Shown piece after piece: positions 1-6,140 of a stretch of DNA of 10,603 nt. Location of the stretch: contig JAOZKX010000040.1 in assembly GCA_029935135.1 (NCBI GenBank), forward strand, positions 1 to 10,603. Direction: 5' to 3'. Origin of the DNA: Desulfocapsa sp. Lineage in GTDB: Bacteria; Desulfobacterota; Desulfobulbia; Desulfobulbales; Desulfocapsaceae. A program made the position numbers and the translations under genes. Every line of letters begins with the position of its first letter. Position 1 is the stretch's first letter. Under the pieces are notes generated by a model. It was not told the DNA's origin. It saw only the letters and a program-made list of their open reading frames with translations, and made no database searches.

Positions 1-587
1 CCATTATTGCACCGCGCTTTCTTGCATCAGCATTTGCTGCAGGACCAGCCCTTATTATTATTGCCTGTCTGGTTTTAAAACGTGTTGCAAATTTTGATGC
101 CGGAAGAAAGGCAATGAATAAACTTATTACCATTATTATTTATGCCGCATTACTGAATATGTTCTTTGTCGGCCTTGAATTTTTTGTTGGATACTACTCC
201 AACATTCCAGGTCATAAGCATGCGCTTGAATATCTGTTCTTTGGTCTTGAGCATCACGGTCATGTGTACAATAATCTGGTTCCATTTATGTGGGCCTTTG
301 TAATACTCGCCTTTGGTGCCATTGCAACCCTTTCTACCAAAGCTGCTAAAGAGAATGATTTTGTTCTGGGTATGGGATGTGCTGCATTATTTTTTGCCTT
401 CTGGCTGGATAAGGGCGTTGGCTTTGTACTTGCTGGCTTTGTACCAAATGGTCTGCACGAGATTACAGAATATGTTCCCACTGTTAATGAGCTTGGGATA
501 ACCATTGGTGTATGGGCGACTGGCTTTATGGTAGTTACCCTGCTTTACAAAATCGCCATTGGAGTTGAACATGAAGTAGAAGGATAG
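1..587 (+). CDS. dsrP: DsrP, NrfD-family membrane subunit of the DsrMKJOP complex (5' truncated by window edge)
   Basis: The open frame enters from the left edge (first full codon at 3) and gives the last 194 residues of an integral membrane protein. About five hydrophobic helices are visible, at partial-protein residues 8-26, 40-65, 91-110, 119-146 and 161-186. The pattern APRFLASAFAAGPA, then LEYLFFGLE, FWLDKGVGF, GFVPNGLHEITEY and a terminal GVWATGFMVVTLLYKIAIGVE is what I know from NrfD-type quinol-interacting subunits, most specifically DsrP of sulfate reducers. DsrP is the membrane subunit thought to exchange electrons between the menaquinone pool and the periplasmic partners DsrJ and DsrO, feeding dissimilatory sulfite reduction. 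A strong terminator 29 bp after the stop fits dsrP being the last gene of dsrMKJOP. Another NrfD paralogue (Qrc or Hmc type) is the main alternative; the upstream genes, not visible here, would settle it. An internal ATG at 114 is not the real start because similarity continues upstream. Confidence 0.82.
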   Translation, partial: IIAPRFLASAFAAGPALIIIACLVLKRVANFDAGRKAMNKLITIIIYAALLNMFFVGLEFFVGYYSNIPGHKHALEYLFFGLEHHGHVYNNLVPFMWAFVILAFGAIATLSTKAAKENDFVLGMGCAALFFAFWLDKGVGFVLAGFVPNGLHEITEYVPTVNELGITIGVWATGFMVVTLLYKIAIGVEHEVEG

Positions 588-616
588 TTATCTGAGCTGC
601 TTCATCTGTTTTTTTG

Positions 617-646
617 AGCCCCCGAGTAATCGGGGGCTTTTTTTTT
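617..646 (+). terminator. Intrinsic terminator after dsrP
   Basis: A perfect 9-bp stem (617-625 with 630-638) closes a GTAA loop, a GNRA-type tetraloop, and is followed by an uninterrupted T run ending at 646. The T run is only on the plus-strand side, so it works for the dsrP transcript and not for the opposite strand. Confidence 0.93.
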
Positions 647-728
647 GCCCTTTTCTACAGTATAGTATCTTTATACAGGTTGCGAAATATTCGCCGGTGC
701 TCAGTATAAGAATTCCCTCGAAGTATCG

Positions 729-803
729 TGCCGGCTTACCTGCTTTTTATTACAGCATCGCAGGATTAAGGCACTAACACCGGTGATGAGAGGTAGGCCG
801 GCA
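729..803. repeat. Inverted repeat / long stem-loop enclosing repeat copy 1
   Basis: TGCCGGCTTACCT (729-741) pairs with AGGTAGGCCGGCA (791-803) over 13 bp, with a single G-U wobble, leaving a 49-nt loop. The loop contains repeat copy 1 and, right after it, the perfect palindrome CACCGGTG (778-785). Within the loop, 769-775 is complementary to 806-812 just outside the stem (7 bp), which would allow a pseudoknot in RNA. The octamer CCTCGAAG occurs on both sides, at 716-723 and 810-817. This could be a folded RNA, a palindromic intergenic repeat, or the remnant of a small mobile element. Confidence 0.7.
749..777 (+). repeat. 29-nt direct repeat, copy 1
   Basis: This stretch begins ATTACAGC, has CAGGA in the middle and ends TAAGGCACTAA. 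It matches 891-919 at 26 of 29 positions without gaps. It sits in the loop of the 729-803 inverted repeat. I saw no other copy in this window on either strand. Confidence 0.8.
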
Positions 804-890
804 TAAGTGCCTCGAAGGTCTCACTGGGTTCGCTATCTGGTGCTTGTTCGATATTTGAGTTTAAGGATATTCCAGAATTTCTTGTGTTAA

Positions 891-919
891 ATTACAGCTT
901 CACAGGACTAAGGCACTAA
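891..919 (+). repeat. 29-nt direct repeat, copy 2
   Basis: This is the second copy of the motif at 749-777, offset by 142 bp, with three substitutions (positions 899, 902 and 908). It too lies between inverted repeats (876-883 AATTTCTT with 931-938 AAGAAATT), whose sequence is unrelated to the stem around copy 1. The enclosed loop is 47 nt, close to the 49 nt around copy 1. It ends 39 bp before the GTG start of the next gene, so it may be part of that gene's 5' untranslated leader. Confidence 0.75.
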
Positions 920-958
920 TCATCAGATGGAAGAAATTAGAAGATAGAGGTTTGGATC

Positions 959-1648
959 GTGTCCAAAAAACAGGTACTTATACTTTCATATTCTTACAGT
1001 CATCAGACAAGAAACCTGATGAAAAAACTGGTTTCCGGTATGGAGGAGAGTGAGTTAGAGATAACATGGGAACGATTGTACCCAGTGGATGATTTACGCT
1101 TTCCCATTGGATCAGTACCAGCCACTGTGCTGATGATGTTTCAAACTTTTTTTAGGAAACGCTATCCCGTCAAACCCGTTGCTCCCCAGGTTTTTGGCCA
1201 GTGGGATCTTATTATCCTGGCAGGCCCAACATGGTCCTATAACCCTTCTGGAGTAATTCTTTCTCTTCTTGATCGTGACGGAGAGAAAATTTTCAAGGAT
1301 CAGACTGTCCTGCCGCTTATTTCCTGCCGTGGATATTGGCGGGTCCATTTTTGGGGACTGCGCTCTCTGTTGAAGAAATGTGGCACAAAATGTGTCTGCG
1401 CGCCCATTGTTTTTACGCATCCCAATAACGAACCATGGAACACCATAGGTGTTTTTCTGAAACTTGCCGGTAAAATGCCGGAGCGTGGAAAGGGGTGGTT
1501 TCGTAAAGTTTATCCCAAATATGGTCACAGTAGAAAGCAGGGGGAAACTGCCTGTGAACTTGGCAAAACTCTTGGCAGAGATATCGTGGCTGGTAAATCT
1601 TTTGCTGAACTGCAGTTTGATACACCCGTACAGACGATGGAGAGTTAA
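959..1648 (+). CDS. Flavodoxin-fold protein, putative NAD(P)H/FMN-dependent oxidoreductase
   Basis: The 229-residue product starts with the beta1-loop of flavodoxin-like proteins: VLILSYSYSHQTRNLM (residues 6-21) supplies the Ser/Thr-rich FMN-phosphate loop. DLIILAGPTWSYNPSGVILSLLD (83-105) matches the strand and second FMN-contacting loop of the same fold. The segments WERLYPVDDLRFP (37-49) and a Cys- and Trp-rich middle (123-147) recall a family labelled in databases, probably misleadingly, as dialkylresorcinol condensing enzyme. I assign only the fold, not a substrate. The product has no signal peptide and should be cytoplasmic. The start is GTG at 959, supported by GAGG at 947-950 with an 8-nt spacer; no better ATG lies nearby. 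The gene is monocistronic and ends 6 bp before the stop of the convergent prepilin peptidase gene. Flavin binding and redox activity are inferred. Confidence 0.72.
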   Translation: MSKKQVLILSYSYSHQTRNLMKKLVSGMEESELEITWERLYPVDDLRFPIGSVPATVLMMFQTFFRKRYPVKPVAPQVFGQWDLIILAGPTWSYNPSGVILSLLDRDGEKIFKDQTVLPLISCRGYWRVHFWGLRSLLKKCGTKCVCAPIVFTHPNNEPWNTIGVFLKLAGKMPERGKGWFRKVYPKYGHSRKQGETACELGKTLGRDIVAGKSFAELQFDTPVQTMES

Positions 1649-1654
1649 ATACTG

Positions 1655-2449
1655 TTATCCGGGAAATGAAAGGGAAAGGTATAGCTGATACACAAAAAGA
1701 ATTTGCTCCTGGAAGAAAATCCAGGCAAGAGCGGTAAGAGAGAGGAATGGTCCAAAGGGAATGCGGGTTTGTCCTCCTTTTTTCTGTTTAATCATGGCCA
1801 GTAGTCCGATAATTGTGCCGCTTACAGAGCTTGCAAAGATAACAAAAGGCAGGGCTTGCCAGCCCAGAAATGCTCCAATCATTGCCAGTAATTTTATGTC
1901 GCCGCCTCCCATTCCATCAATCTTGCGCCATAAGAGATAGAGCAGAGCTATTGAATAGAGAATACCTCCCCCTGCAAGGATGCCGATTAAAGAATCGCTC
2001 CACAAGACCAGTGGGTTGATAAAGGAAAAGAGAAAACCCAGCAGTATACCGGGAAGTGAAATAACATCTGGTATGATTTGGTGATAAATGTCTATCCAGA
2101 TGATAACCAGCAGTGCCGCAGAGAAGATGAAGTATCCTGCAGTTGGTATGGTGAGCCCGTATTGGTAAACAAGGGCTGCAGAAAGGAATGCCATACACAG
2201 TTCGACCAGGGGATATTGAAAAGATATCTTTGTATGACAATGACCACATTGCCCTCTTAAAAAGAGATAAGAGAGTATGGGGATGTTTTCATACCAGTGC
2301 AGATTCTTCAGGCAGACCGGGCAATGCGAGGCTGGAAAAACAATGGAGGCATCTTCTTTTGGCAGGCGCAGGATGACAACATTTAAAAAACTCCCGACAA
2401 TTGATCCAAAAAGAAACGCCGTTATGGTTGAAAAGGTTGTAATATCCAT
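1655..2449 (-). CDS. pilD: Prepilin peptidase / N-methyltransferase (A24 aspartic peptidase)
   Basis: The 264-residue polytopic membrane protein carries both domains of a bifunctional type IV prepilin peptidase. The N-terminal region has GSIVGSFLNVVILRLP (15-30) and the paired zinc-type motifs CPVC (43-46) and CGHC (68-71), typical of the N-methylating domain. The A24 peptidase part follows, with WIDIYHQIIPD (118-128) and GGGDIK (181-186), which hold the two catalytic aspartates. It cleaves the leader from prepilins and pseudopilins at the inner membrane and methylates the new N terminus. ATG at 2449 is chosen as start; a TTG three codons upstream (2458) is also open, and neither has a clear Shine-Dalgarno sequence. 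No pilus or type II secretion gene is adjacent, so it probably serves systems encoded elsewhere. It is divergent from pyrK and convergent with the flavodoxin-like gene. The length is normal for the family. Confidence 0.94.
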   Translation of the reverse strand: MDITTFSTITAFLFGSIVGSFLNVVILRLPKEDASIVFPASHCPVCLKNLHWYENIPILSYLFLRGQCGHCHTKISFQYPLVELCMAFLSAALVYQYGLTIPTAGYFIFSAALLVIIWIDIYHQIIPDVISLPGILLGFLFSFINPLVLWSDSLIGILAGGGILYSIALLYLLWRKIDGMGGGDIKLLAMIGAFLGWQALPFVIFASSVSGTIIGLLAMIKQKKGGQTRIPFGPFLSLTALAWIFFQEQILFVYQLYLSLSFPG

Positions 2450-2510
2450 TGAATTCAAATAATATTTTATAAATCTTTTTTTTTTATTATTCCTTTATAT
2501 ATATCTAACC
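2450..2510. promoter_or_regulatory. AT-rich divergent promoter region between pilD and pyrK
   Basis: Only 6 of the 52 bases from 2459 to 2510 are G or C, and the plus strand of that stretch has no G at all, with a 12-base T run at 2475-2486. For the plus strand, TATTAT (2485-2490) and TATATA (2497-2502) are -10-like. For the minus strand, the ATAAAATATT complement around 2461-2471 is -10-like. No clear -35 hexamers or operator palindromes were found. I saw no attenuator or PyrR-type hairpin leader before pyrK, and there is no room for one. Confidence 0.5.
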
Positions 2511-3296
2511 ATGTCGCAAATCCAGGAAAAAACAGAAATTGTCCGTATTGAACGGTTAACCGATGATGTGATTCGAATTACAATAGATGCTCCTGAAATT
2601 GCCATGAGTGCTCTTCCAGGCCAGTTTGTTATGATTCGGATGGGGAATTCCAGTGATCCCCTGTTGCGCCGTCCGTTTTCAATCTCTCAAACCAGTAATG
2701 CAGGACATATCCAGATTCTTTTTAAAGTCGTTGGCCGGGGTACACGATATCTTGCCCACTGTCGGGAAGGGGAATATATTTCTGTTCTTGGTCCTCTGGG
2801 GCAGGGATTTAAGATAGATATGGAAAAAACTTCCTGTCTTATTGGCGGGGGGATGGGAATTGCCCCTTTGCTTTTTCTTGGCAAACGAATCCGCCAGAAA
2901 GGGTTGAAAGTGGATCCGATTGTTATTCTTGGTGCCAGAACCCGTGCGGAACTCTTACCTCTGCTAACGGATTTTGAACAGCTGGATCTGAAGGTTCATG
3001 CGGCAACAGACGATGGTTCACTTGGCCATCATGGACTTGTTACGGATGTTTTTAAAACCATCGATCCTGGACCTGATTGTATGACCTATGTTTGTGGCCC
3101 TAAAATGATGATGGCTGCGGTGCATCTTTATTGCAAAAAGATGGAGTACAGCTGTCAGGTCTCAGTGGAAACGGCCATGGCCTGTGGTATGGGCGCCTGT
3201 CTTGGTTGTATTGTTCCTGCTGCTTCAGGTGGTTATGTGCATGCCTGCTCAGATGGCCCTGTTTTTGATGCCGAGGAGATCGTATGGGAAATCTAA
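2511..3296 (+). CDS. pyrK: Dihydroorotate dehydrogenase B, electron-transfer subunit PyrK
   Basis: The product is 261 residues, the usual PyrK length. It contains the ferredoxin-reductase-type FAD domain with LPGQFVMIR (35-43) and RRPFSI (53-58). The NAD-binding domain follows, with GGGMGIAPL (112-120) and CGPKMMM (195-201). A C-terminal [2Fe-2S] site has cysteines 225, 230, 233 and 246 in the C-x4-C-x2-C-x12-C spacing characteristic of PyrK. With PyrD it forms the class 1B heterotetramer that passes electrons from dihydroorotate through FMN, the iron-sulfur cluster and FAD to NAD+ in the cytoplasm. pyrD follows directly, which confirms the assignment over related sulfide dehydrogenase/NfnA-type reductases. 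No Shine-Dalgarno sequence precedes the ATG; the nearest upstream bases are TATATATATCTAACC. Confidence 0.95.
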   Translation: MSQIQEKTEIVRIERLTDDVIRITIDAPEIAMSALPGQFVMIRMGNSSDPLLRRPFSISQTSNAGHIQILFKVVGRGTRYLAHCREGEYISVLGPLGQGFKIDMEKTSCLIGGGMGIAPLLFLGKRIRQKGLKVDPIVILGARTRAELLPLLTDFEQLDLKVHAATDDGSLGHHGLVTDVFKTIDPGPDCMTYVCGPKMMMAAVHLYCKKMEYSCQVSVETAMACGMGACLGCIVPAASGGYVHACSDGPVFDAEEIVWEI

Positions 3297-3358
3297 TCAG
3301 GGAAGCTGTAAATTTCAGAGTTCTGACTATGTTGCTAGAGCAATGTATCGTAAGGAAT

Positions 3359-3364
3359 GGGGAA
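3359..3364 (+). promoter_or_regulatory. Ribosome binding site that decides the pyrD start
   Basis: GGGGAA at 3359-3364 lies 7 nt before ATG 3372. The upstream in-frame ATG at 3357 has AAGGA butted directly against it, with no usable spacing. This favours the shorter, 315-residue PyrD. Confidence 0.55.
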
Positions 3365-3371
3365 TCGGAAA

Positions 3372-4319
3372 ATGAGTCCTAAAGCACTAAACTCCTCAGC
3401 CTCTGTTGCCGATCTTCGTGTGAGTCTCGGGGACTTGAAGCTGAAAAATCCAATTATGACAGCTTCCGGAACATTCGGCTACGGTCAGGAATTTGTTCCC
3501 TATATGAATATCCACCGTCTTGGTGCGGTGGTAGTAAAAGGGATCTCTCTTTTCCCCCGCTCTGGTAATCCACCTCCTCGAATAGTAGAAACCCCTTGTG
3601 GTATGCTCAATGCCATTGGTCTTGAAAATGTCGGGGTGGAACGCTTTATCAGTGAAAAAATACCAGCTTTGCAGGCCATAAATGTCCCGGTGGTAGTGAA
3701 TATCCTTGGTGACACTGTGCAGGAGTACAGTGAAATTACCAAACGGCTGGCTGATGTCGAAGGCATTGCCGCCATCGAAGTCAATATTTCCTGTCCCAAT
3801 GTGAAAAAAGGTGGAGTGGCCTTTGGGTCGGTTCCTAAGATGGCTGAGGCTGTGACAAAGGCTGTGAAAGAGAACATCTCTGTCCCTGTTTTTGTTAAAC
3901 TGTCTCCAAATGTTACAGATATTACTGAGATTGGTCGTGCTGTTGAGGATGGCGGCGCGGATGCTGTGTCCCTTATTAACACCCTTATTGGCATGGCAAT
4001 AGATCATCGTACTCGGCGTCCTGTGCTGGCCAATGTTTTTGGAGGCCTTTCCGGGCCTGCAATTAAACCAGTTGCCATTCGTATGGTCAATCTGGTGGCC
4101 CAGGCTGTATCTATTCCCGTTATTGGTATTGGCGGCATTGAAACCACAGAGGATGTGATTGAATTCCTCCTTGCCGGTGCTACCGCGGTTCAGCTGGGTA
4201 CTGCAAATTTTGTCAATCCAAGGGCCAGTGAAGAGGCCGTGGAAGGGCTTACTCAATATGTTATTGACGAAAAACTGTTATCCGTACGGGAGTTGATTGG
4301 CGGACTTGTTCTTTCATAA
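3372..4319 (+). CDS. pyrD: Dihydroorotate dehydrogenase class 1B, catalytic subunit PyrD
   Basis: The 315-residue TIM-barrel flavoenzyme opens with LGDLKLKNPIMTASGTFGYG (19-38), the typical class 1 signature. It has NISCPNV (138-144), whose Cys141 is the catalytic base that separates class 1 from the serine-based class 2 enzyme. VKLSPN (175-180), LINT (201-204) and the phosphate-binding IGIGGI...GATAVQLGTA (251-278) complete the FMN site. It oxidises dihydroorotate to orotate in de novo pyrimidine synthesis. The paired PyrK makes it the NAD+-linked 1B form, suited to an anaerobe. The gene lies 75 bp after pyrK; that gap holds no gene or obvious terminator, so cotranscription is likely. The start at 3372 is preferred to an in-frame ATG at 3357 on ribosome-binding-site spacing. 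Confidence 0.96.
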   Translation: MSPKALNSSASVADLRVSLGDLKLKNPIMTASGTFGYGQEFVPYMNIHRLGAVVVKGISLFPRSGNPPPRIVETPCGMLNAIGLENVGVERFISEKIPALQAINVPVVVNILGDTVQEYSEITKRLADVEGIAAIEVNISCPNVKKGGVAFGSVPKMAEAVTKAVKENISVPVFVKLSPNVTDITEIGRAVEDGGADAVSLINTLIGMAIDHRTRRPVLANVFGGLSGPAIKPVAIRMVNLVAQAVSIPVIGIGGIETTEDVIEFLLAGATAVQLGTANFVNPRASEEAVEGLTQYVIDEKLLSVRELIGGLVLS

Positions 4320-4327
4320 CGCATCCT

Positions 4328-4582
4328 ATGCAGTCCCCTGATCCTTCATCCCAGATGCATTTATGGCAGCGTATTCAATCCTGGGGAAGACTTCTTTTCA
4401 GCCGGGATACACCATGGAAGGCAAAGGCTATTCTTGCTTTTGCCATTGTGTATTTGATCTCTCCATTTGATTTAATTCCCGATTGGCTTGGAGTATTGGG
4501 GCTTGTCGATGACTTGACTCTCGTCTCTCTTCTTGTTGCCTGGGCTGTACGAATTGCTGAAAAAAATAAAAACAAAAATTAA
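4328..4582 (+). CDS. DUF1232 / YkvA-family small membrane protein
   Basis: This 84-residue protein has the DUF1232 signature in one block: YLISPFDLIPDWLGVLGLVDDL (residues 42-63, SPFDLIPD and DD being the conserved parts). A hydrophobic segment at 34-48 and another at 63-76 suggest a membrane hairpin. The family's biochemical role is unknown to me. The tail is Lys/Asn-rich (KNKNKN). The gene begins 8 bp after the pyrD stop and ends 4 bp before aroD, so it should be part of the same transcript. There is no clear ribosome binding site, which suggests coupling to pyrD translation. The family call is firm; the function is not known. Confidence 0.85.
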   Translation: MQSPDPSSQMHLWQRIQSWGRLLFSRDTPWKAKAILAFAIVYLISPFDLIPDWLGVLGLVDDLTLVSLLVAWAVRIAEKNKNKN

Positions 4583-4586
4583 TGAT

Positions 4587-5282
4587 ATGACTATTCATTC
4601 CCGAATCTGTGTTTCTATTGGCCGCAGCAGTCTTGACGATGCTCTTGCAGCAGCAGATTCTATGGCAAGTGTTGCTGATGTGCTGGAGATTCGTCTGGAC
4701 TGTCTGACAACGCCGGCGGTCTCTCCATTTATGAATGCACTCTCCACTCCCCTTCTTTTTACCAATCGACCCCAATGGGAAGGTGGTAATTTTAACGGTG
4801 ATGAAGAGCAGCGTCTTGCCGCACTCCTTGAAGCAGTCCGTGAAGGTGCTGCTTATGTGGATCTTGAGCTGCTTGCGCCGGATGAATCTCACAGACAAAT
4901 GGTGCAGGCACTGGAAAAAACAGAAAGCAGATTGATTATTTCCTGGCATAATTTTGAGAATACTCCAACGCGGCAGGAACTTGTGGGAAGAATGGCAATG
5001 ATGCAGGATAAGGGCGCTGATATTGGCAAGATTATCACCACAGCCCATTCTCACCAGGATGTGTTACGAGTTCTCCAGCTTCTGGAAGTGGCAGAGGAAC
5101 TTGGCTTTCCTCTGATAGCCTTTTGTATGGGGCGGCCGGGTGTGATTAGTCGTGTGGCGACAACAGATCTTGGTGGCTACATGACATACTGTGCTGTAAA
5201 CAGTGGTGAAGCCACCGCACCTGGTCAGTTGTCCGTTGCTCGATTGCGGGATATCTATTCTTTAATGAATGAACAGTCATAG
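4587..5282 (+). CDS. aroD: Type I 3-dehydroquinate dehydratase
   Basis: The 231-residue product has all landmark residues of the class I, Schiff-base-forming dehydroquinase: EIRLD (34-38), Glu94 in VDLEL, His121 in ISWHNF, Lys148 in GADIGKI, Arg189 in GRPGVISR, and Ser206 and Gln214 in NSGEATAPGQ. Lys148 is expected to form the imine with 3-dehydroquinate and His121 to act as general base, giving 3-dehydroshikimate, the third step of the shikimate pathway. The frame is open upstream to 4533, but that would overlap DUF1232 by 50 bp and add residues not typical of the family. ATG 4587, just after the DUF1232 stop, is therefore chosen. No Shine-Dalgarno sequence is evident, so translational coupling is likely. 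aroE follows 17 bp downstream. Confidence 0.94.
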   Translation: MTIHSRICVSIGRSSLDDALAAADSMASVADVLEIRLDCLTTPAVSPFMNALSTPLLFTNRPQWEGGNFNGDEEQRLAALLEAVREGAAYVDLELLAPDESHRQMVQALEKTESRLIISWHNFENTPTRQELVGRMAMMQDKGADIGKIITTAHSHQDVLRVLQLLEVAEELGFPLIAFCMGRPGVISRVATTDLGGYMTYCAVNSGEATAPGQLSVARLRDIYSLMNEQS

Positions 5283-5299
5283 GTTTTTTGGGTAACTAT

Positions 5300-6130
5300 A
5301 TGCAGATTAATGGAACAACCGTTTTATATGGAATAATTGGCAACCCGGTAAGCCATTCATTGAGTCCTGCCATGCATAATGCTGCCCTTGTTGCTTGTGG
5401 TATTAACGGGGTTTACCTCCCGTTTCCTGCAAAAGATGTTACCTCAGCCGTCACAGGTATTCGTGGTCTCGGAATTATGGGGGCAAGTGTCACCATCCCT
5501 CATAAGGAAGGGGTGATGACGCTCCTGGATGAGATTGACCCTGTTGCCAGGCGTATTGGGGCCGTGAATACTATTCAGCTGCAAGATGGAAAACTCGTTG
5601 GTTCAAATACCGACTGGCTTGGAGCCATGCGTGCCTTGGAAGAAAAAACGGATCTTGCAGGGGCAAAAGCAGTCCTGCTCGGGGCAGGAGGTTCTGCCAG
5701 GGCCATAGGTTTTGGATTGTTGGAGCGCGGAGCCGAGCTTGTACTCTGCAGCCGTACCGAGTCGCGTGGACGGGCTTTGGCCGATGAACTGAACTGTTTA
5801 TGGGTTTCTCTGTCGGAAACAGACAAGCTCTCCGGAACGATTCTGATCAATGCAACATCGGTGGGGATGCAGCCCAATACCGAAAAAAGTCCCGTTCCGG
5901 TGACTCTTCTGTCGCGCTTTCAGGTGGTGATGGATATTGTCTATGCACCATTGCAGACGCGTCTGTTACGGGAAGCCGAAGAGTCAGGCTGTGCTGTTGT
6001 CAATGGTCTGGAAATGCTCCTTTACCAGGGTGTTTCCCAGTTTGAAATCTGGACAGGAATGCCAGCTCCGGTGGCAGTTATGCGTAAGGCCTTGCAGACT
6101 GCACTGGCTAAGAAAAAAAAAGAAAATTGA
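5300..6130 (+). CDS. aroE: Shikimate dehydrogenase (NADP+)
   Basis: The 276-residue product has the full AroE pattern. GNPVSHSLSPAMHN (14-27) holds the shikimate-binding Ser20 and Ser22. SVTIPHK (63-69) holds catalytic Lys69, and NTDWLG (103-108) holds catalytic Asp105. The dinucleotide fold appears as LGAGGSARA (127-135), followed by CSRT (150-153) at the NADP-phosphate site where NRT is commonest. NATSVGM (184-190) and NGLEMLLYQG (235-244, with Gln243) finish the active site. It reduces 3-dehydroshikimate to shikimate. An in-frame TTG at 5288 could add four residues, but ATG 5300 with GGG at 5290-5292 is preferred. It sits between aroD and aroA with short gaps, as expected for a co-transcribed shikimate cluster. 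Confidence 0.96.
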   Translation: MQINGTTVLYGIIGNPVSHSLSPAMHNAALVACGINGVYLPFPAKDVTSAVTGIRGLGIMGASVTIPHKEGVMTLLDEIDPVARRIGAVNTIQLQDGKLVGSNTDWLGAMRALEEKTDLAGAKAVLLGAGGSARAIGFGLLERGAELVLCSRTESRGRALADELNCLWVSLSETDKLSGTILINATSVGMQPNTEKSPVPVTLLSRFQVVMDIVYAPLQTRLLREAEESGCAVVNGLEMLLYQGVSQFEIWTGMPAPVAVMRKALQTALAKKKKEN

Positions 6131-6140
6131 ATTGTATATT

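Larger units (their letters stand above)
647..958. other. Gene-free structured intergenic region between dsrP and the flavodoxin-like gene
   Basis: I see no credible protein gene in this stretch. It holds three structured patches. First, 670-676 can pair with 704-710, and a small hairpin GCGAA/TTCGC (682-686 with 690-694) lies inside that loop. Second, a 13-bp inverted repeat (729-741 with 791-803) encloses copy 1 of a 29-nt repeat. Third, an 8-bp inverted repeat (876-883 with 931-938) encloses copy 2. No tRNA, riboswitch or RNA family that I recognise is present. The promoter of the 959 gene must also lie here, but I could not pick out a convincing -35/-10 pair. Confidence 0.7.

Noticed and set aside
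782..820. Hammerhead-ribozyme-like sequence (TGATGAG ... CGAAGGTC)
   Set aside because: The core would need CUGAUGA and GAAA with three correctly placed helices; here GAAA is GAAG and the needed stems do not form.
749..919. Integron attC site or CRISPR-like repeat
   Set aside because: There are only two copies, 142 bp apart, with no regular spacer, no attC core sites (GTTRRRY/RYYYAAC) and no cas or integrase gene.
1649..1654. Terminator between the convergent flavodoxin-like and pilD genes
   Set aside because: Only 6 bp separate the stop codons, and I found no hairpin with a T run in the adjoining gene ends.
3396..4256. 286-codon open frame on the minus strand within pyrD
   Set aside because: It lies fully antisense to a certain pyrD, its translation is rich in His, Asn and Thr with no recognisable domain, and it has no supporting context; it is a shadow frame.
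4533..4586. Upstream start of aroD inside the DUF1232 gene
   Set aside because: It would overlap DUF1232 and add 18 residues with no similarity to type I dehydroquinases; ATG 4587 gives the normal length.
4428..5054. 208-codon minus-strand open frame across DUF1232 and aroD
   Set aside because: It is antisense to two well-supported genes, with low-complexity Cys/His/Gln content typical of a shadow frame.
5937..6140. N-terminal extension of aroA reaching into aroE
   Set aside because: The extra 68 residues are out-of-frame aroE sequence; EPSP synthase similarity and normal length begin at ATG 6141.
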